Part shown: one piece after another, positions 7,679 through 16,896 of the stretch
How the letters are laid out: every line of letters begins with the position of its first letter
Numbering within the stretch: position 1 is the stretch's first letter
Source of the DNA: an uncultured Eubacteriales bacterium
GTDB lineage: Bacteria; Bacillota; Clostridia; Oscillospirales; CAG-272
Assembly (NCBI GenBank): GCA_934402395.1
Contig: CAKRTQ010000004.1
Location: 62,001 to 126,000, forward strand
DNA: 64,000 bases
Reading direction: 5' to 3'
Position numbers and translations under genes: made by a program
Notes under the pieces: model-generated
The model's database searches: none
What the model saw: only the letters and a program-made list of their open reading frames with translations
What the model was told of the DNA's origin: nothing

Positions 7679-8558
7679 CGATCAGAACAACGCCGTCGCA
7701 CCGAAGTTCGGACCGGGCGGCAACAGCGAATCTTTTTATGCCGAGGGCAAAAAGTCAACGGTCGAGGCACCGGCATGGGTCGCCGCACGCGGGCTTGACG
7801 CATATGAATTTCAGGGCGGTAACGGCATACGCGGGACCGATGCAACGTTTGCCAAAATAGGCGATGAGGCGCGGCGCGCGGGCATTCTCATGTCGCTGCA
7901 CACGCCGTATTACATTTCGCTTTCCGGAGTAGAGCCGGAAAAGCGGCTCAAAAGTGTTGATTACATCATGCAGTCGCTCCATGCTGCCGAACTGCTGGGG
8001 GCGGACACGATAGTCATCCACTCGGGCAGCGCGTCAAAGATCACGCGCACCGAGGCAATGGATCTTGCACGCGATACGCTCGCGCACGTCATGGAGGCCG
8101 TCGGCGACACGAACATCAGGCTCGGGCTTGAAACGATGGGCAAAAAAAATCAGCTCGGCACTCTTGACGAGGTGATAGAGCTTTGCCGCGTTGACCCGCA
8201 TTTTTATCCCGTGGTGGATTTCGGACATCTCAACGCCCGCGACTGCGGCGGCGTGTTCCCGGATAAGGAAGCCTACCTTCGTGTATTCTACCGCATAGGC
8301 GAGACGCTGGGCGACAAATACGCGCGCACGCTTCACTGCCATTTCTCGCGCATCGAATACACTGCGGCGGGGGAAAAAAAGCACCTGACATTCGCCGACA
8401 CCGTCTACGGTCCGGATTTTTATCCGCTTGCCGAGGCGATAGCGGCTGAGAAGCTTTCACCGCGGATAATTTGCGAATCGGCGGGAACTATGGCGGAGGA
8501 TGCCGCAGCGATGAAGGCGATGTTCGGTGACGCCGAAAAAAAGATGAGCAATAATTAA
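7671..8558 (+). CDS. Endonuclease IV-like TIM-barrel protein
   Basis: The 295-residue protein follows the AP endonuclease family 2 (Nfo) pattern. Likely metal ligands are visible in order: His of SLHTPYYIS, His of IVIHSG, Glu of LGLETMG, Asp and His of VVDFGHLN, His of LHCHFS and Glu of IICES. The DxH pair that binds zinc in E. coli Nfo is replaced by KKH in GEKKHLTF, so one ligand appears lost and the protein may not be a standard AP endonuclease. A GGAAGG site supports the ATG at 7671 rather than an earlier in-frame ATG. The gene is translationally coupled to yqeG. Confidence 0.75.
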   Translation: MNNDQNNAVAPKFGPGGNSESFYAEGKKSTVEAPAWVAARGLDAYEFQGGNGIRGTDATFAKIGDEARRAGILMSLHTPYYISLSGVEPEKRLKSVDYIMQSLHAAELLGADTIVIHSGSASKITRTEAMDLARDTLAHVMEAVGDTNIRLGLETMGKKNQLGTLDEVIELCRVDPHFYPVVDFGHLNARDCGGVFPDKEAYLRVFYRIGETLGDKYARTLHCHFSRIEYTAAGEKKHLTFADTVYGPDFYPLAEAIAAEKLSPRIICESAGTMAEDAAAMKAMFGDAEKKMSNN

Positions 8559-8588
8559 AATTCACATAAAAGAAAGGCAAGTCAGAAA

Positions 8589-9662
8589 ATGACACATCTC
8601 GAAAGACTAAGACAAGAAATGAAAAAGAACGGCTTTGACGCCGTAGTGGTATCATCCGAAATAAACCAGCGGTATCTCGGCGGTTTCAATTACACCGACG
8701 GACTTATCGTTGTCACAGAGAGCCGCGCGGCACTCCTCACCGACTTCCGCTATATCGAAGCGGCAAATGCCTCGCCTGCGGCGAAGGAATTTGAGATCCT
8801 TATGCCCGACAAGCGCATGAGCGCGGCGGCATACGATGTAATGGCGGGCGCAAAGCGTGTCGCGGTCGAGGAAGCAACGCTCTCACTCTCCGGCTATGAG
8901 AACTTCCGCAACGTTTTTGCGGGTATGGAGGTCGTCGGCGGTGCATCTGCGATGATCGACGGTCTGCGCGAGTTCAAGGATGAGGGCGAGATCGAAAAAA
9001 TGAAGGCGGCGCAGGCGATAACAGACGCTGCGTTCGCACATATAGTCGATTTTATCCGTCCCGACATGACCGAGCGCCAGGTGGCTCTTGAGCTTGAATT
9101 TTTCATGCGTTCAAAGGGAGCCGAATGCGTGGCGTTTGATACCATCGCCGTTTCGGGCAGCGCGTCGTCCATGCCTCACGGCGTGCCGCGCGACGTAAAG
9201 CTTGAAAAGGGATTCCTTACGATGGATTTCGGCGCACGCTTTGACGGCTACTGCTCGGATATGACGCGTACTGTCGTCATCGGCAAAGCCGACGACGATA
9301 TTCGCCGTCTTTACAACACGGTGCTTGAGGCTCAGACCACAGCACTTGCTGCGGCTGCTCCCGGCGAGAGCTGCGCCAGGATGGACAAGATTGCCCGTGA
9401 CATCATTGACGGTGCGGGATACGTCGGCACATTCGGTCATTCTCTCGGTCACGGTGTAGGAATGTACATTCACGAGGAGCCGCGTCTCTCCGCCCGTGTG
9501 CCTGCCAAAAAGGTGCTCACCCCGGGGCAGGTCGTGACGTTCGAACCCGGCATTTATCTTTCGGGCAAGTACGGCTGCCGCATTGAGGATATGGTGGCAA
9601 TAACTGAGGACGGCATTATGGACTTCACCAAGTCGCCCAAGGATCTTATAGAGATCTGCTGA
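8589..9662 (+). CDS. M24-family Xaa-Pro peptidase
   Basis: This 357-residue two-domain aminopeptidase P/prolidase-like enzyme removes residues before proline. The N-terminal creatinase-like domain (~1-125) is followed by the pita-bread catalytic domain with all five metal ligands: Asp in MDFGARFDGY, Asp in SDMTRT, His in GHSLGHGVGM, Glu in TFEPGIYL and Glu in RIEDM. An AAGAAAGG site precedes the ATG. The gene lies 30 bp after the endonuclease IV-like gene and may be cotranscribed. Its stop codon touches a long terminator stem. Confidence 0.88.
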   Translation: MTHLERLRQEMKKNGFDAVVVSSEINQRYLGGFNYTDGLIVVTESRAALLTDFRYIEAANASPAAKEFEILMPDKRMSAAAYDVMAGAKRVAVEEATLSLSGYENFRNVFAGMEVVGGASAMIDGLREFKDEGEIEKMKAAQAITDAAFAHIVDFIRPDMTERQVALELEFFMRSKGAECVAFDTIAVSGSASSMPHGVPRDVKLEKGFLTMDFGARFDGYCSDMTRTVVIGKADDDIRRLYNTVLEAQTTALAAAAPGESCARMDKIARDIIDGAGYVGTFGHSLGHGVGMYIHEEPRLSARVPAKKVLTPGQVVTFEPGIYLSGKYGCRIEDMVAITEDGIMDFTKSPKDLIEIC

Positions 9663-9715
9663 ATAATAACCATGTGGCTGCCGCGCCAATGCGCGGCAGC
9701 CACATGGTTATTATT
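9662..9715. terminator. Bidirectional terminator, perfect 25-bp inverted repeat
   Basis: Bases 9662-9686 and 9691-9715 are exact reverse complements around a CAAT loop, with a GC-rich inner part and AATAATAA/TTATTATT ends. It separates convergent genes. It includes the last base of the peptidase stop codon and the whole TAA stop (9711-9713) of the minus-strand DUF4340 gene. Confidence 0.88.
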
Positions 9716-11204
9716 TCATTATGCAGTTGTCAAAAGCATCTGTGACAGCCTTCAATCCGTCGGCACTTATCAGTCTGTCATTGTCCCCCATGAAAGAGAC
9801 CATAAAGTACTTTTCGCTGTACCGCGACAGGGTAAGCGTTCCGGACTTTGCCGCCCCTTTGTTGAATTCAAACACCGCACTGAACACAGTTTCGCTTACG
9901 ACTTCGGGGTCGCGCTCAAGATCTGATGCAAACGCAGTCGTTCTTGCCGCCTCGAGCGCACGCAGGAACGTCTCAAGCGTTGTGGTGTCCGGTTCGGCAT
10001 CGCCCGATGCACTGTACGACACGCTGCCGTCTTCGCCGTGTGCGACCTTTACCGTAAGTGTTTTGCCGTTGGCACTGAATGTCATGCTGTCAATGCGGGA
10101 ATAGTCGGCAAGGATGAGCTCGTCGGCGCGCAGGGTACGCGTGTTGTCGGCGGTTATGCTTGCAAACGCCGACTGATGCGAGAGCTTCGCCGTCAGCGTT
10201 GAACCATCGGGACGGGCGAAGACTGTGCCGTCCGCGTCCTTACCGATATAAAGCACATATTCGGCGGGAGTGGTCACTTCCTTTTCTATATTAGTATTCT
10301 GATCTGTGACCTTGGTTGTTTTCTGATATCTGAGAACAAGACGTGCGCCGCGGTCGATGCCGTACTCGGCGTCGTGCGCGGTGTCATAGGCGACGCAGTT
10401 GCCGAGGTCGATGGCGGTCAGCGCTTCGGTGAGCGCCTTGCCGATATCTGATGCAAGCGCTGTCTCCGTGCCGCCGTTTTCGCTTACGTACCAGTTGTAT
10501 TTGCCGGTGTAGTCGCTGTCTTTACCGTTCGGGTAGTATGTGAACAGCAGTTTTCGGTCACCGCTCGTGTATTCGAGCGAGGTGAGGGCGGAGGCGTTCA
10601 TCTGCGGGGCTTCGTCTGTCTTTATGAGGTCGTATATACCGAACCTGAAGGCTTCCGCCACCGATGCGGAGACCGTGTAAACAACGGTCTTGTCATCGGT
10701 GCAGAAATAATTTGAGCCGTTGAAGCTGTTGACGTTGCCGATGTAAAAGCGGTGCGTGCCGCCCGCGTCGGTGAATGCAAGAGAGATCTCGGGGGAATCG
10801 AGCCCGTATTTTGAAAGCTCGGCTTCGGTGACGCCTTCCAGCCGGTACGGAGAGGTGATGTCGCTTACGGCAGTTGCCATGTCCGCAAATTTTTCGTTGT
10901 CAAGCGGAACATTTTTGTTTTCCGACCACAGCCAGCCGGTCTCATCCTCTTTGAGGGTGAAATCGAACTTCACCGTGCGCAGCACGCTGTCTTGGTCGAA
11001 GTCAGCCGGTTCGACGCGGCTTACGCTCACTGCTGTGAGCGTTTTGTGATCGACCGTGCCAACGCTGTATCCGCTGCCGGCACCGTCGTCGGTGGTGTCG
11101 ACAGGGCTGTCCGCGCCGCCGATGGCGCGCCATGTGAAATACGCGCCGCCGAGCAGTGCAAGAACGAGTGTCATAATAATTAAGTTTCTGCTTTTTTTCT
11201 TCAT
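9711..11204 (-). CDS. DUF4340 domain-containing protein
   Basis: The 497-residue protein has an N-terminal membrane anchor (LIIMTLVLALLGGAYF) and a large extracytoplasmic, Ser/Thr/Asp-rich beta-type region of the DUF4340 type with repeated similar modules. It is the last gene of an operon with GldA/GldF/GldG-like ABC components, the usual neighbourhood for DUF4340. The start at 11204 (MKKKSRN) is preferred over an in-frame ATG at 11255, which would overlap the upstream gene by 32 bp. The role is unknown; it is likely an outer-face accessory subunit of the transporter. Confidence 0.75.
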   Translation of the reverse strand: MKKKSRNLIIMTLVLALLGGAYFTWRAIGGADSPVDTTDDGAGSGYSVGTVDHKTLTAVSVSRVEPADFDQDSVLRTVKFDFTLKEDETGWLWSENKNVPLDNEKFADMATAVSDITSPYRLEGVTEAELSKYGLDSPEISLAFTDAGGTHRFYIGNVNSFNGSNYFCTDDKTVVYTVSASVAEAFRFGIYDLIKTDEAPQMNASALTSLEYTSGDRKLLFTYYPNGKDSDYTGKYNWYVSENGGTETALASDIGKALTEALTAIDLGNCVAYDTAHDAEYGIDRGARLVLRYQKTTKVTDQNTNIEKEVTTPAEYVLYIGKDADGTVFARPDGSTLTAKLSHQSAFASITADNTRTLRADELILADYSRIDSMTFSANGKTLTVKVAHGEDGSVSYSASGDAEPDTTTLETFLRALEAARTTAFASDLERDPEVVSETVFSAVFEFNKGAAKSGTLTLSRYSEKYFMVSFMGDNDRLISADGLKAVTDAFDNCIMK

Positions 11205-11223
11205 CTTCGGATACCGGCGGATA

Positions 11224-12684
11224 TTATTTTTTGCGTCTTTGCGTCCAGCGGACAAGACCCGCGGCTGCGACCGCTATCGGAATGAGGAAAATGAACACAA
11301 AGCCCCATATGCCCGCTGCCGACTCGGAAACGGTGAGCGACGACGTGGAAATATCAACGGCTGATATTTCGGGAAGCGACGATCTGAAACTGTCACAGAG
11401 CCATGCGAGCATATTTATCACGCAGTAGAGGTTGGCTCCGTTCGTTGCGTTGATAAAATTGTCGGAGGCGAGCTGGGACGAGGCGAGCCAGACCATACGC
11501 GCGCCCGAGGCGGTGTTTTCGGATGCGGAAGCAACGCTGAGCACGGCAGGTTCTGTTTCGGTGCCGTCTGCTTTTTTGATATATCCCTTTGAGGTGGTTG
11601 TGAGCAGCTCGGTAACGGTAAATCCTTCAGGGAGCACCGATTTTGCTTTTATCGCGTGCGACTGACCGCTGAGCAGTCTGTATGAGCTCTGCGAGATCAT
11701 TGATACCGCAGTATGCGTCTGCGAGACGTTCGGATAGATATAGTATGGAGTCTTGGGATAGTAATTTGCCGAATTGCCCTCATTTACGGTGCCAAACTCG
11801 CCTTCAAGTCCATATTCGGCTGCGAGCGCGGCAAAATTATCGGGAATATCCGATGTGGATGCGCTGATATAGAAGATGTGTCCGCCGTTTTTTACATATG
11901 CGGTGAGCTTGTCAAGCTCGGACGCGGTAAGATCGAGCGTCGGGGCATAAATGAATATGCACGAGCAATCATCCGGAATATCCGCATCGTCAAGCGCAAT
12001 GTTGAGCGACGTAGCCTCAAAGCCCGAGCTGCCGAAATAATACGAAAGCGTCTCCGAAAGCTCCGCTTCGCCGTGACCGGTGAGCGTGTAAAGCGTAGGC
12101 AGCTTTTCGGCAGTCACATATTCAACAGCGGAGGTGAGCTGACTGTCGCCGTCGAAATACGGCTCTGCAGATATGCCGTAGGCGGCGTACATCTGATATT
12201 CGGACGCGCTGATCTTTCCGTACTGGCTGTTGTAGTAATAGTACATATCGCCGTAGTCAACGACCTTTGAGCGGCGTGCGCTCTCAACTATTACACTGTA
12301 CTCGGAAGGCTGCGAATCGGTGTATTTTGAAATGAAATCGGGATCGGCAATAGGGTCCGCAACGCGCAGCGTCAGGTGCGGAGAAAGCTCGGAATAACGT
12401 GAAAGAAATGCCGAAAGCTGAGTATCCTCCTGCCCACCCGGGCAGATGAACCAGAGCGTTATGTCCTCGGAAAGCCCGGAAATGTATTTTTCGGTGGTTT
12501 CGGAGAGCGTGTACATTTTGGACGGACTTGAGTCAAGCTTGGTGAATTTTGATGGAAGAGCGTTTACGATGAGGTTTATCACAATAAGCGCGGCAAGCAG
12601 AATGACCGCCATTATCACGGTGTAGCTTCCCGCTTTTATATTCTTGCGGCGTATGCTTTTTTGTGTGTTTTTCTGTTCGTTCAT
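11224..12684 (-). CDS. GldG-like ABC transporter auxiliary protein
   Basis: This 486-residue protein has one N-terminal membrane span (VIMAVILLAALIVINLIV) and one near the C-terminus (GFVFIFLIPIAVAAAGLV), with a large external domain between. The pattern matches the ABC_transp_aux/GldG family, which pairs with GldF permeases. The external part contains a flavodoxin/DUF4350-like fold region (CSCIFIYAPTLDLTASEL). AGGAGG lies just upstream of the ATG and overlaps the stop codon of the permease gene, so the two are translationally linked. In Bacteroidetes the homologous complex serves gliding; here the role is unknown. Confidence 0.78.
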   Translation of the reverse strand: MNEQKNTQKSIRRKNIKAGSYTVIMAVILLAALIVINLIVNALPSKFTKLDSSPSKMYTLSETTEKYISGLSEDITLWFICPGGQEDTQLSAFLSRYSELSPHLTLRVADPIADPDFISKYTDSQPSEYSVIVESARRSKVVDYGDMYYYYNSQYGKISASEYQMYAAYGISAEPYFDGDSQLTSAVEYVTAEKLPTLYTLTGHGEAELSETLSYYFGSSGFEATSLNIALDDADIPDDCSCIFIYAPTLDLTASELDKLTAYVKNGGHIFYISASTSDIPDNFAALAAEYGLEGEFGTVNEGNSANYYPKTPYYIYPNVSQTHTAVSMISQSSYRLLSGQSHAIKAKSVLPEGFTVTELLTTTSKGYIKKADGTETEPAVLSVASASENTASGARMVWLASSQLASDNFINATNGANLYCVINMLAWLCDSFRSSLPEISAVDISTSSLTVSESAAGIWGFVFIFLIPIAVAAAGLVRWTQRRKK

Positions 12685-12696
12685 TTTAGCGCCTCC

Positions 12697-13560
12697 TCAG
12701 CTCCAGCGACGCTTTTCAAGCGACTGGACGGTAAGAAATACAAAGAATACGATTATTGAAAGATAGTAAACAACGGCTGTGAGGTCAAAAATTCCGGTCA
12801 CAAAAACATCAAAACGGTCAAAGACCGCCAGATACGAGATGAGTTTTGGGAAAAGTCCGGCGAACAGATCCTTTTTTACCAAGAAAACGATACAGGTCGG
12901 AATTATTACCGTTCCGGCGCCTATCACGCCGACAAGAGAGTCGTGTGTGAGCGCGCGAAGCACCAGTCCCAGCACGGCTCCGATAAGGATGAAAGCAAGG
13001 AACGACGCTATGGCGGTGGACGGAATGAGGGAAGAAAGTCCAGTCATGAGGTAAAGCGCGAGTATAACGCCGAAGCTCGTCACGGCGGCGATTATCTGGC
13101 TTTCGGTCAGTGAGGACATGAACATACATATTGCTATGAGCGCTGCGCCGAGCAGGAAAAAGCCGAGCAGGGCGGCATAGCACGTTCCGTATCTGATTAT
13201 ACCGAACAGGCTGAGCACAACTGGGACAAATCCCATCCCCACGCAGGCGATGAGAAGGACGGCGACCATTGAAAAATATTTGCCGAGAACTATGTCAACG
13301 GTGCTGATGGGCAGGGAATAGAGAAGCTGATCGGTGCGGGAGCGCTTTTCCTCTGCGATCGAACGCATGGCAAGCACCGGTACGATGAGCATGAATATTA
13401 TTGTGATGTTGCCGAGCACATACTCAAAGCTTGCCGATTGCGAGCGAAGATTCAACGCCGTGGTGAATATTCCGGTAAATGCAAATATCACGGCGAGAAA
13501 AATATATCCCGTCATGTTGTTGAAGTAAGATTTTATCTCACGCCTGAAGATCGCGTTCAT
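12697..13560 (-). CDS. ABC-2 type permease (GldF-like)
   Basis: A 287-residue integral membrane protein with about six hydrophobic spans, starting with the characteristic FRREIKSYFNNMTGYIF and followed by an AMRSIAEEKRSRTDQLL cytoplasmic loop common to ABC-2/GldF permeases. It is the membrane partner of the ATPase encoded immediately upstream: its ATG shares four bases (ATGA) with the ATPase stop codon. The GldG-like subunit follows. The substrate is unknown. Confidence 0.83.
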   Translation of the reverse strand: MNAIFRREIKSYFNNMTGYIFLAVIFAFTGIFTTALNLRSQSASFEYVLGNITIIFMLIVPVLAMRSIAEEKRSRTDQLLYSLPISTVDIVLGKYFSMVAVLLIACVGMGFVPVVLSLFGIIRYGTCYAALLGFFLLGAALIAICMFMSSLTESQIIAAVTSFGVILALYLMTGLSSLIPSTAIASFLAFILIGAVLGLVLRALTHDSLVGVIGAGTVIIPTCIVFLVKKDLFAGLFPKLISYLAVFDRFDVFVTGIFDLTAVVYYLSIIVFFVFLTVQSLEKRRWS

Positions 13561-14636
13561 TGATTGTCACCCTCGCTTTCGTTTCCAGCGGCACCGAACT
13601 GCGGGGTATAGCTGTCGGCGTCCTCGGTCTTTTTATCATTTTTTCGTGCAAACAGACGGCGGCGGGGCTTTTCTTCGTGCGCCGGTTCGTCCACGGACTC
13701 GGGAGCGTTTTTGTCGTCGGTCAGAGCAAGGAATATGTCCTCAAGCGTAAGCACATGATATACCATTTCGATAACGGGCATACGCTTATCGGAAAAAGCA
13801 AAGAATATATCGTCGCGCACATCGCGCTCCTTTGCTGTTTTGAGCATGACTGAGGTAACGCCGCCTTCCTCGGTGCAAGAGATCGAAATGATCCCCGCAA
13901 CGCCGGAAAGGACCCGCTTCACATCGGCTGCACTGCCGCGCACCTTCAGCAGCAGCTCATTTGCGCTGTTGACCGATGCTTCAAGATTTTCGATCGAGTC
14001 GTCGGCAACGAGTCTGCCGTGCGAAATGATCATTACATGGTCGCAGACTGCGCTGATCTCGGCGAGTATGTGACTGCTCAGAATAACGGTCTTTATGGTC
14101 CCGAGTTTTTTGATGAGGTCGCGTATCTCTATTATCTGCTTGGGGTCAAGACCGACGGTCGGTTCATCCAGAATTATAACGTCGGGATCGCCGAGCATCG
14201 CTTCTGCTATGCCGACGCGCTGGCGGTAGCCCTTTGACAGGTTTTTCATGAGCCTGTCCGAAACATCTTCAATGCCGGTAAGTTGCATTACTTCCTTGAC
14301 CTGCCGCAGTGCCGCTTCAAAGGACATTCCCTTGGCGTGCGCCACAAAGTCAAGGTACTCAGCCGCTGTCATGTCGGTGTAAAGCGGTGGCTGCTCCGGC
14401 AGATACCCTATATGGCGTTTGGCTTCGCGCGGCTCTTCGAAAATGTCGTGCCCGTCAATGAGAACACTACCCGATGTTGCCGCAAGACATCCCGTCATCA
14501 TGTTCATTGTGGTTGATTTGCCCGCACCGTTCGGTCCGAGCAACCCGTAGATCTTGCCCTTCTCAATCGTAAAGGAAAGATCGTTTACGGCAAGGTGATC
14601 GCCGTATTTTTTTGTGAGATTACGAACTTCGATCAA
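13557..14636 (-). CDS. ABC transporter ATP-binding protein (GldA-like)
   Basis: A 359-residue ABC ATPase with Walker A GLLGPNGAGKST, signature NLSKGYRQRVGIAEAM, Walker B VIILDEPTVGLDP and the switch His in ILSSHIL. The C-terminal ~60 residues are charged and low-complexity. A TTG at 14636 is taken as the start because GGAGG lies 9 bp upstream of it. The alternative ATG at 14669 would sit at the transcription start predicted from the -10/-35 at 14677-14705 and lacks a ribosome-binding site. First gene of a four-gene minus-strand operon. Confidence 0.87.
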   Translation of the reverse strand: MIEVRNLTKKYGDHLAVNDLSFTIEKGKIYGLLGPNGAGKSTTMNMMTGCLAATSGSVLIDGHDIFEEPREAKRHIGYLPEQPPLYTDMTAAEYLDFVAHAKGMSFEAALRQVKEVMQLTGIEDVSDRLMKNLSKGYRQRVGIAEAMLGDPDVIILDEPTVGLDPKQIIEIRDLIKKLGTIKTVILSSHILAEISAVCDHVMIISHGRLVADDSIENLEASVNSANELLLKVRGSAADVKRVLSGVAGIISISCTEEGGVTSVMLKTAKERDVRDDIFFAFSDKRMPVIEMVYHVLTLEDIFLALTDDKNAPESVDEPAHEEKPRRRLFARKNDKKTEDADSYTPQFGAAGNESEGDNQ

Positions 14637-14676
14637 AACGCTGTTCCTCCGGTCGTGATTTTTATTCAATATACAT

Positions 14677-14705
14677 ATTATATTTATAAACTATCCGTGT
14701 GTCAA
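14677..14705 (-). promoter_or_regulatory. Consensus sigma-A promoter of the Gld-like ABC operon
   Basis: On the minus strand TTGACA (14705-14700), a 17-bp spacer and TATAAT (14682-14677) match consensus exactly. It is the only good promoter visible for the four genes ending at 9711. Confidence 0.87.
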
Positions 14706-14777
14706 GTGATTGATATAACTTTGAGGACTTTGTGAATTCGCGGGGTAAATAATTTGGGCTGTCACGGGAAAAATATA

Positions 14778-14805
14778 TTGACTAAACCAAAAAAAGTTGT
14801 ATAAT
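14778..14805 (+). promoter_or_regulatory. Sigma-A promoter of the glycogen operon
   Basis: TTGACT (14778-14783), a 16-bp spacer and TATAAT (14800-14805), about 40 bp before the glgB start. It is divergent from the ABC operon promoter ~75 bp away. Confidence 0.8.
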
Positions 14806-14844
14806 TAAAGTGTAGAAGTATATCAAGAGGAGACGTGCGGCGAT

Positions 14845-16842
14845 ATGGCAATCAGTGATGATAAAAAAATCGGCACAGTCGGTGCGGAGGAGGAGCTTCC
14901 GGTATATCTTTTCCATCAGGGAACGAACTGCCGCGCTTACGAGTATCTCGGTGCGCACCCGTCGGGCGGCGGATTTGTTTTCCGCGTGTGGGCGCCGAAT
15001 GCCGCTGCGGTCTCGGTGACCGGGGATTTCGACGACTGGCGCGGCACGCTTGCGATGACGCGCATAAGCGAAGGCGGCGTCTGGGAGGCATACGGCAGCG
15101 GCGAGGGGTTCGTGAAGGGAGCACGGTATAAATATCTCATTACAGCCCGTGACGGCAGAAAGCTTTACAAAGCCGATCCGTACGCTTTTGCAGCGGAATG
15201 TCCGCCGGATACCGCATCGCTGATGTACGGCATACCCGAGCACGAGTGGCATGACGGCGGATGGATGGCGGCGCGTCCCGATGCGCGTATGACCGACCGC
15301 CCGATAAATATTTACGAGCTTCAGCTCTCCTCATGGATGCGCCGTGAGGACGGCAGCGTGCTTTCATACGCCGAGCTGGCGCGCGAGCTTGCTCCGTATG
15401 TCAAGCAGATGGGCTACACGCATATAGAGCTTTTGCCGATAACGGAATATCCTTTTGACGGCTCATGGGGCTATCAGGTCACGGGGTATTATGCTCCGAC
15501 GGCACGCCACGGACGCCCCGAGGACTTTATGGGCTTTGTGGATTCAATGCACGAGGCAGGCGTGGGAGTGATCCTCGACTGGGTGCCGGCGCATTTTCCC
15601 AAGGATGCGCACGGGCTTTACGAGTTCGACGGCTGCCCGCTTTACGAATATCAGGGAGCCGACCGCATGGAGCATGCGGGATGGGGAACGCGCCGCTTTG
15701 ATGTCGGCAGATGCGAGGTCGAAAGCTTTCTTGTTTCCGATGCCTGCTTCTGGGCTGAAAAATACCATGTGGATGGACTCAGAGTGGACGCTGTGGCATC
15801 CATGCTCTACCTTGATTACGACCGTGCGCCGGGCGAGTGGATACCCAACGTATACGGCGATAACCGCTGCCTTGAGGCGATCGCCTTTTTCCGTAAGCTT
15901 AACGGAACCATGGCGCATTTTCATCCCGGCGTGATGATGATAGCGGAGGAATCCACCGCGTGGGGGAATCTTACGACATTTGACAACGGCGGACTGGGTT
16001 TTTCCTTCAAGTGGAACATGGGGTGGATGAACGACACGCTTTCCTACGCGCTCACCGACCCGATATTCAGAAAATATCATCACGAAAAGCTGACGTTCTC
16101 AATGATGTACGCATTCGGCGAAAGATATATCCTGCCCATTTCGCATGACGAGGTGGTACACGGTAAAAAGTCGCTGCTTGACCGCATGCCGGGCGATTAC
16201 TGGCAGAAGTTTGCGGGAACAAGACTTTTCCTTGCCTATATGATGACCCACCCCGGAAAGAAGCTGCTCTTCATGGGGTGCGAGATAGGTCAGTTCCGCG
16301 AATGGGATTTTGCGGGGGCTGTTGAGTGGTTTCTGCTCGATTATGAAGCGCACGCAAAGCTGCAGCTGTATGCCGCAGAGCTGAATCATATTTATCTTTC
16401 GTCGCATGAGCTGTGGGAGCAGGATACGTCATGGGACGGCTTCGAGTGGATCGACGCCGACAACAAAGACCAAAGCATCATAACATTCCTGCGCCGCGCA
16501 GGTAACGGCGACGAATTGCTCATCGTGCTCAATTTCACTCCGGAAGCGTATGAAGACTTCCGCATCGGCGTGCCGGCTTCTGCGGTATACAGCGAGCTTA
16601 TTTCGTCGGACAGCGAACGCTACGGCGGTTCGGGAGTGCATAACGACGGCGAAATAAAAGCATCCGATACGCCGTGGAACGGCAGGGACTATTCGGTGAC
16701 GCTCAGGATCCCCCCTCTCGGAGGTCTGATACTGAAAAGAAAAAAGCTTTTGCCGGTTTCAAAAAGAAAAACGGGAAAAAACGCACGAAAAAACAGCAAA
16801 ATCTCAGCCGACGGTCATACTGCCGGTGAATGTGAATTATAA
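14845..16842 (+). CDS. glgB: 1,4-alpha-glucan branching enzyme
   Basis: This GH13 enzyme introduces alpha-1,6 branches into glycogen. The 665-residue protein has an N-terminal CBM48-like domain (~35-125), then the catalytic barrel with nucleophile D315 (GLRVDAVASML), acid/base E368 (MMIAEEST) and the SHDEVVHGK transition-state region, and a C-terminal beta domain. The final ~35 residues are an unusual basic Lys/Arg-rich tail with no obvious counterpart in the classic enzyme. GAGGAGA lies 11 bp upstream of the ATG. First gene of the glg cluster. Confidence 0.94.
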   Translation: MAISDDKKIGTVGAEEELPVYLFHQGTNCRAYEYLGAHPSGGGFVFRVWAPNAAAVSVTGDFDDWRGTLAMTRISEGGVWEAYGSGEGFVKGARYKYLITARDGRKLYKADPYAFAAECPPDTASLMYGIPEHEWHDGGWMAARPDARMTDRPINIYELQLSSWMRREDGSVLSYAELARELAPYVKQMGYTHIELLPITEYPFDGSWGYQVTGYYAPTARHGRPEDFMGFVDSMHEAGVGVILDWVPAHFPKDAHGLYEFDGCPLYEYQGADRMEHAGWGTRRFDVGRCEVESFLVSDACFWAEKYHVDGLRVDAVASMLYLDYDRAPGEWIPNVYGDNRCLEAIAFFRKLNGTMAHFHPGVMMIAEESTAWGNLTTFDNGGLGFSFKWNMGWMNDTLSYALTDPIFRKYHHEKLTFSMMYAFGERYILPISHDEVVHGKKSLLDRMPGDYWQKFAGTRLFLAYMMTHPGKKLLFMGCEIGQFREWDFAGAVEWFLLDYEAHAKLQLYAAELNHIYLSSHELWEQDTSWDGFEWIDADNKDQSIITFLRRAGNGDELLIVLNFTPEAYEDFRIGVPASAVYSELISSDSERYGGSGVHNDGEIKASDTPWNGRDYSVTLRIPPLGGLILKRKKLLPVSKRKTGKNARKNSKISADGHTAGECEL

Positions 16843-16896
16843 TTTAGTATGCAGGATCATAAAACAACAAAAGAACAAGAAAGGAAAGTTTTTGGT

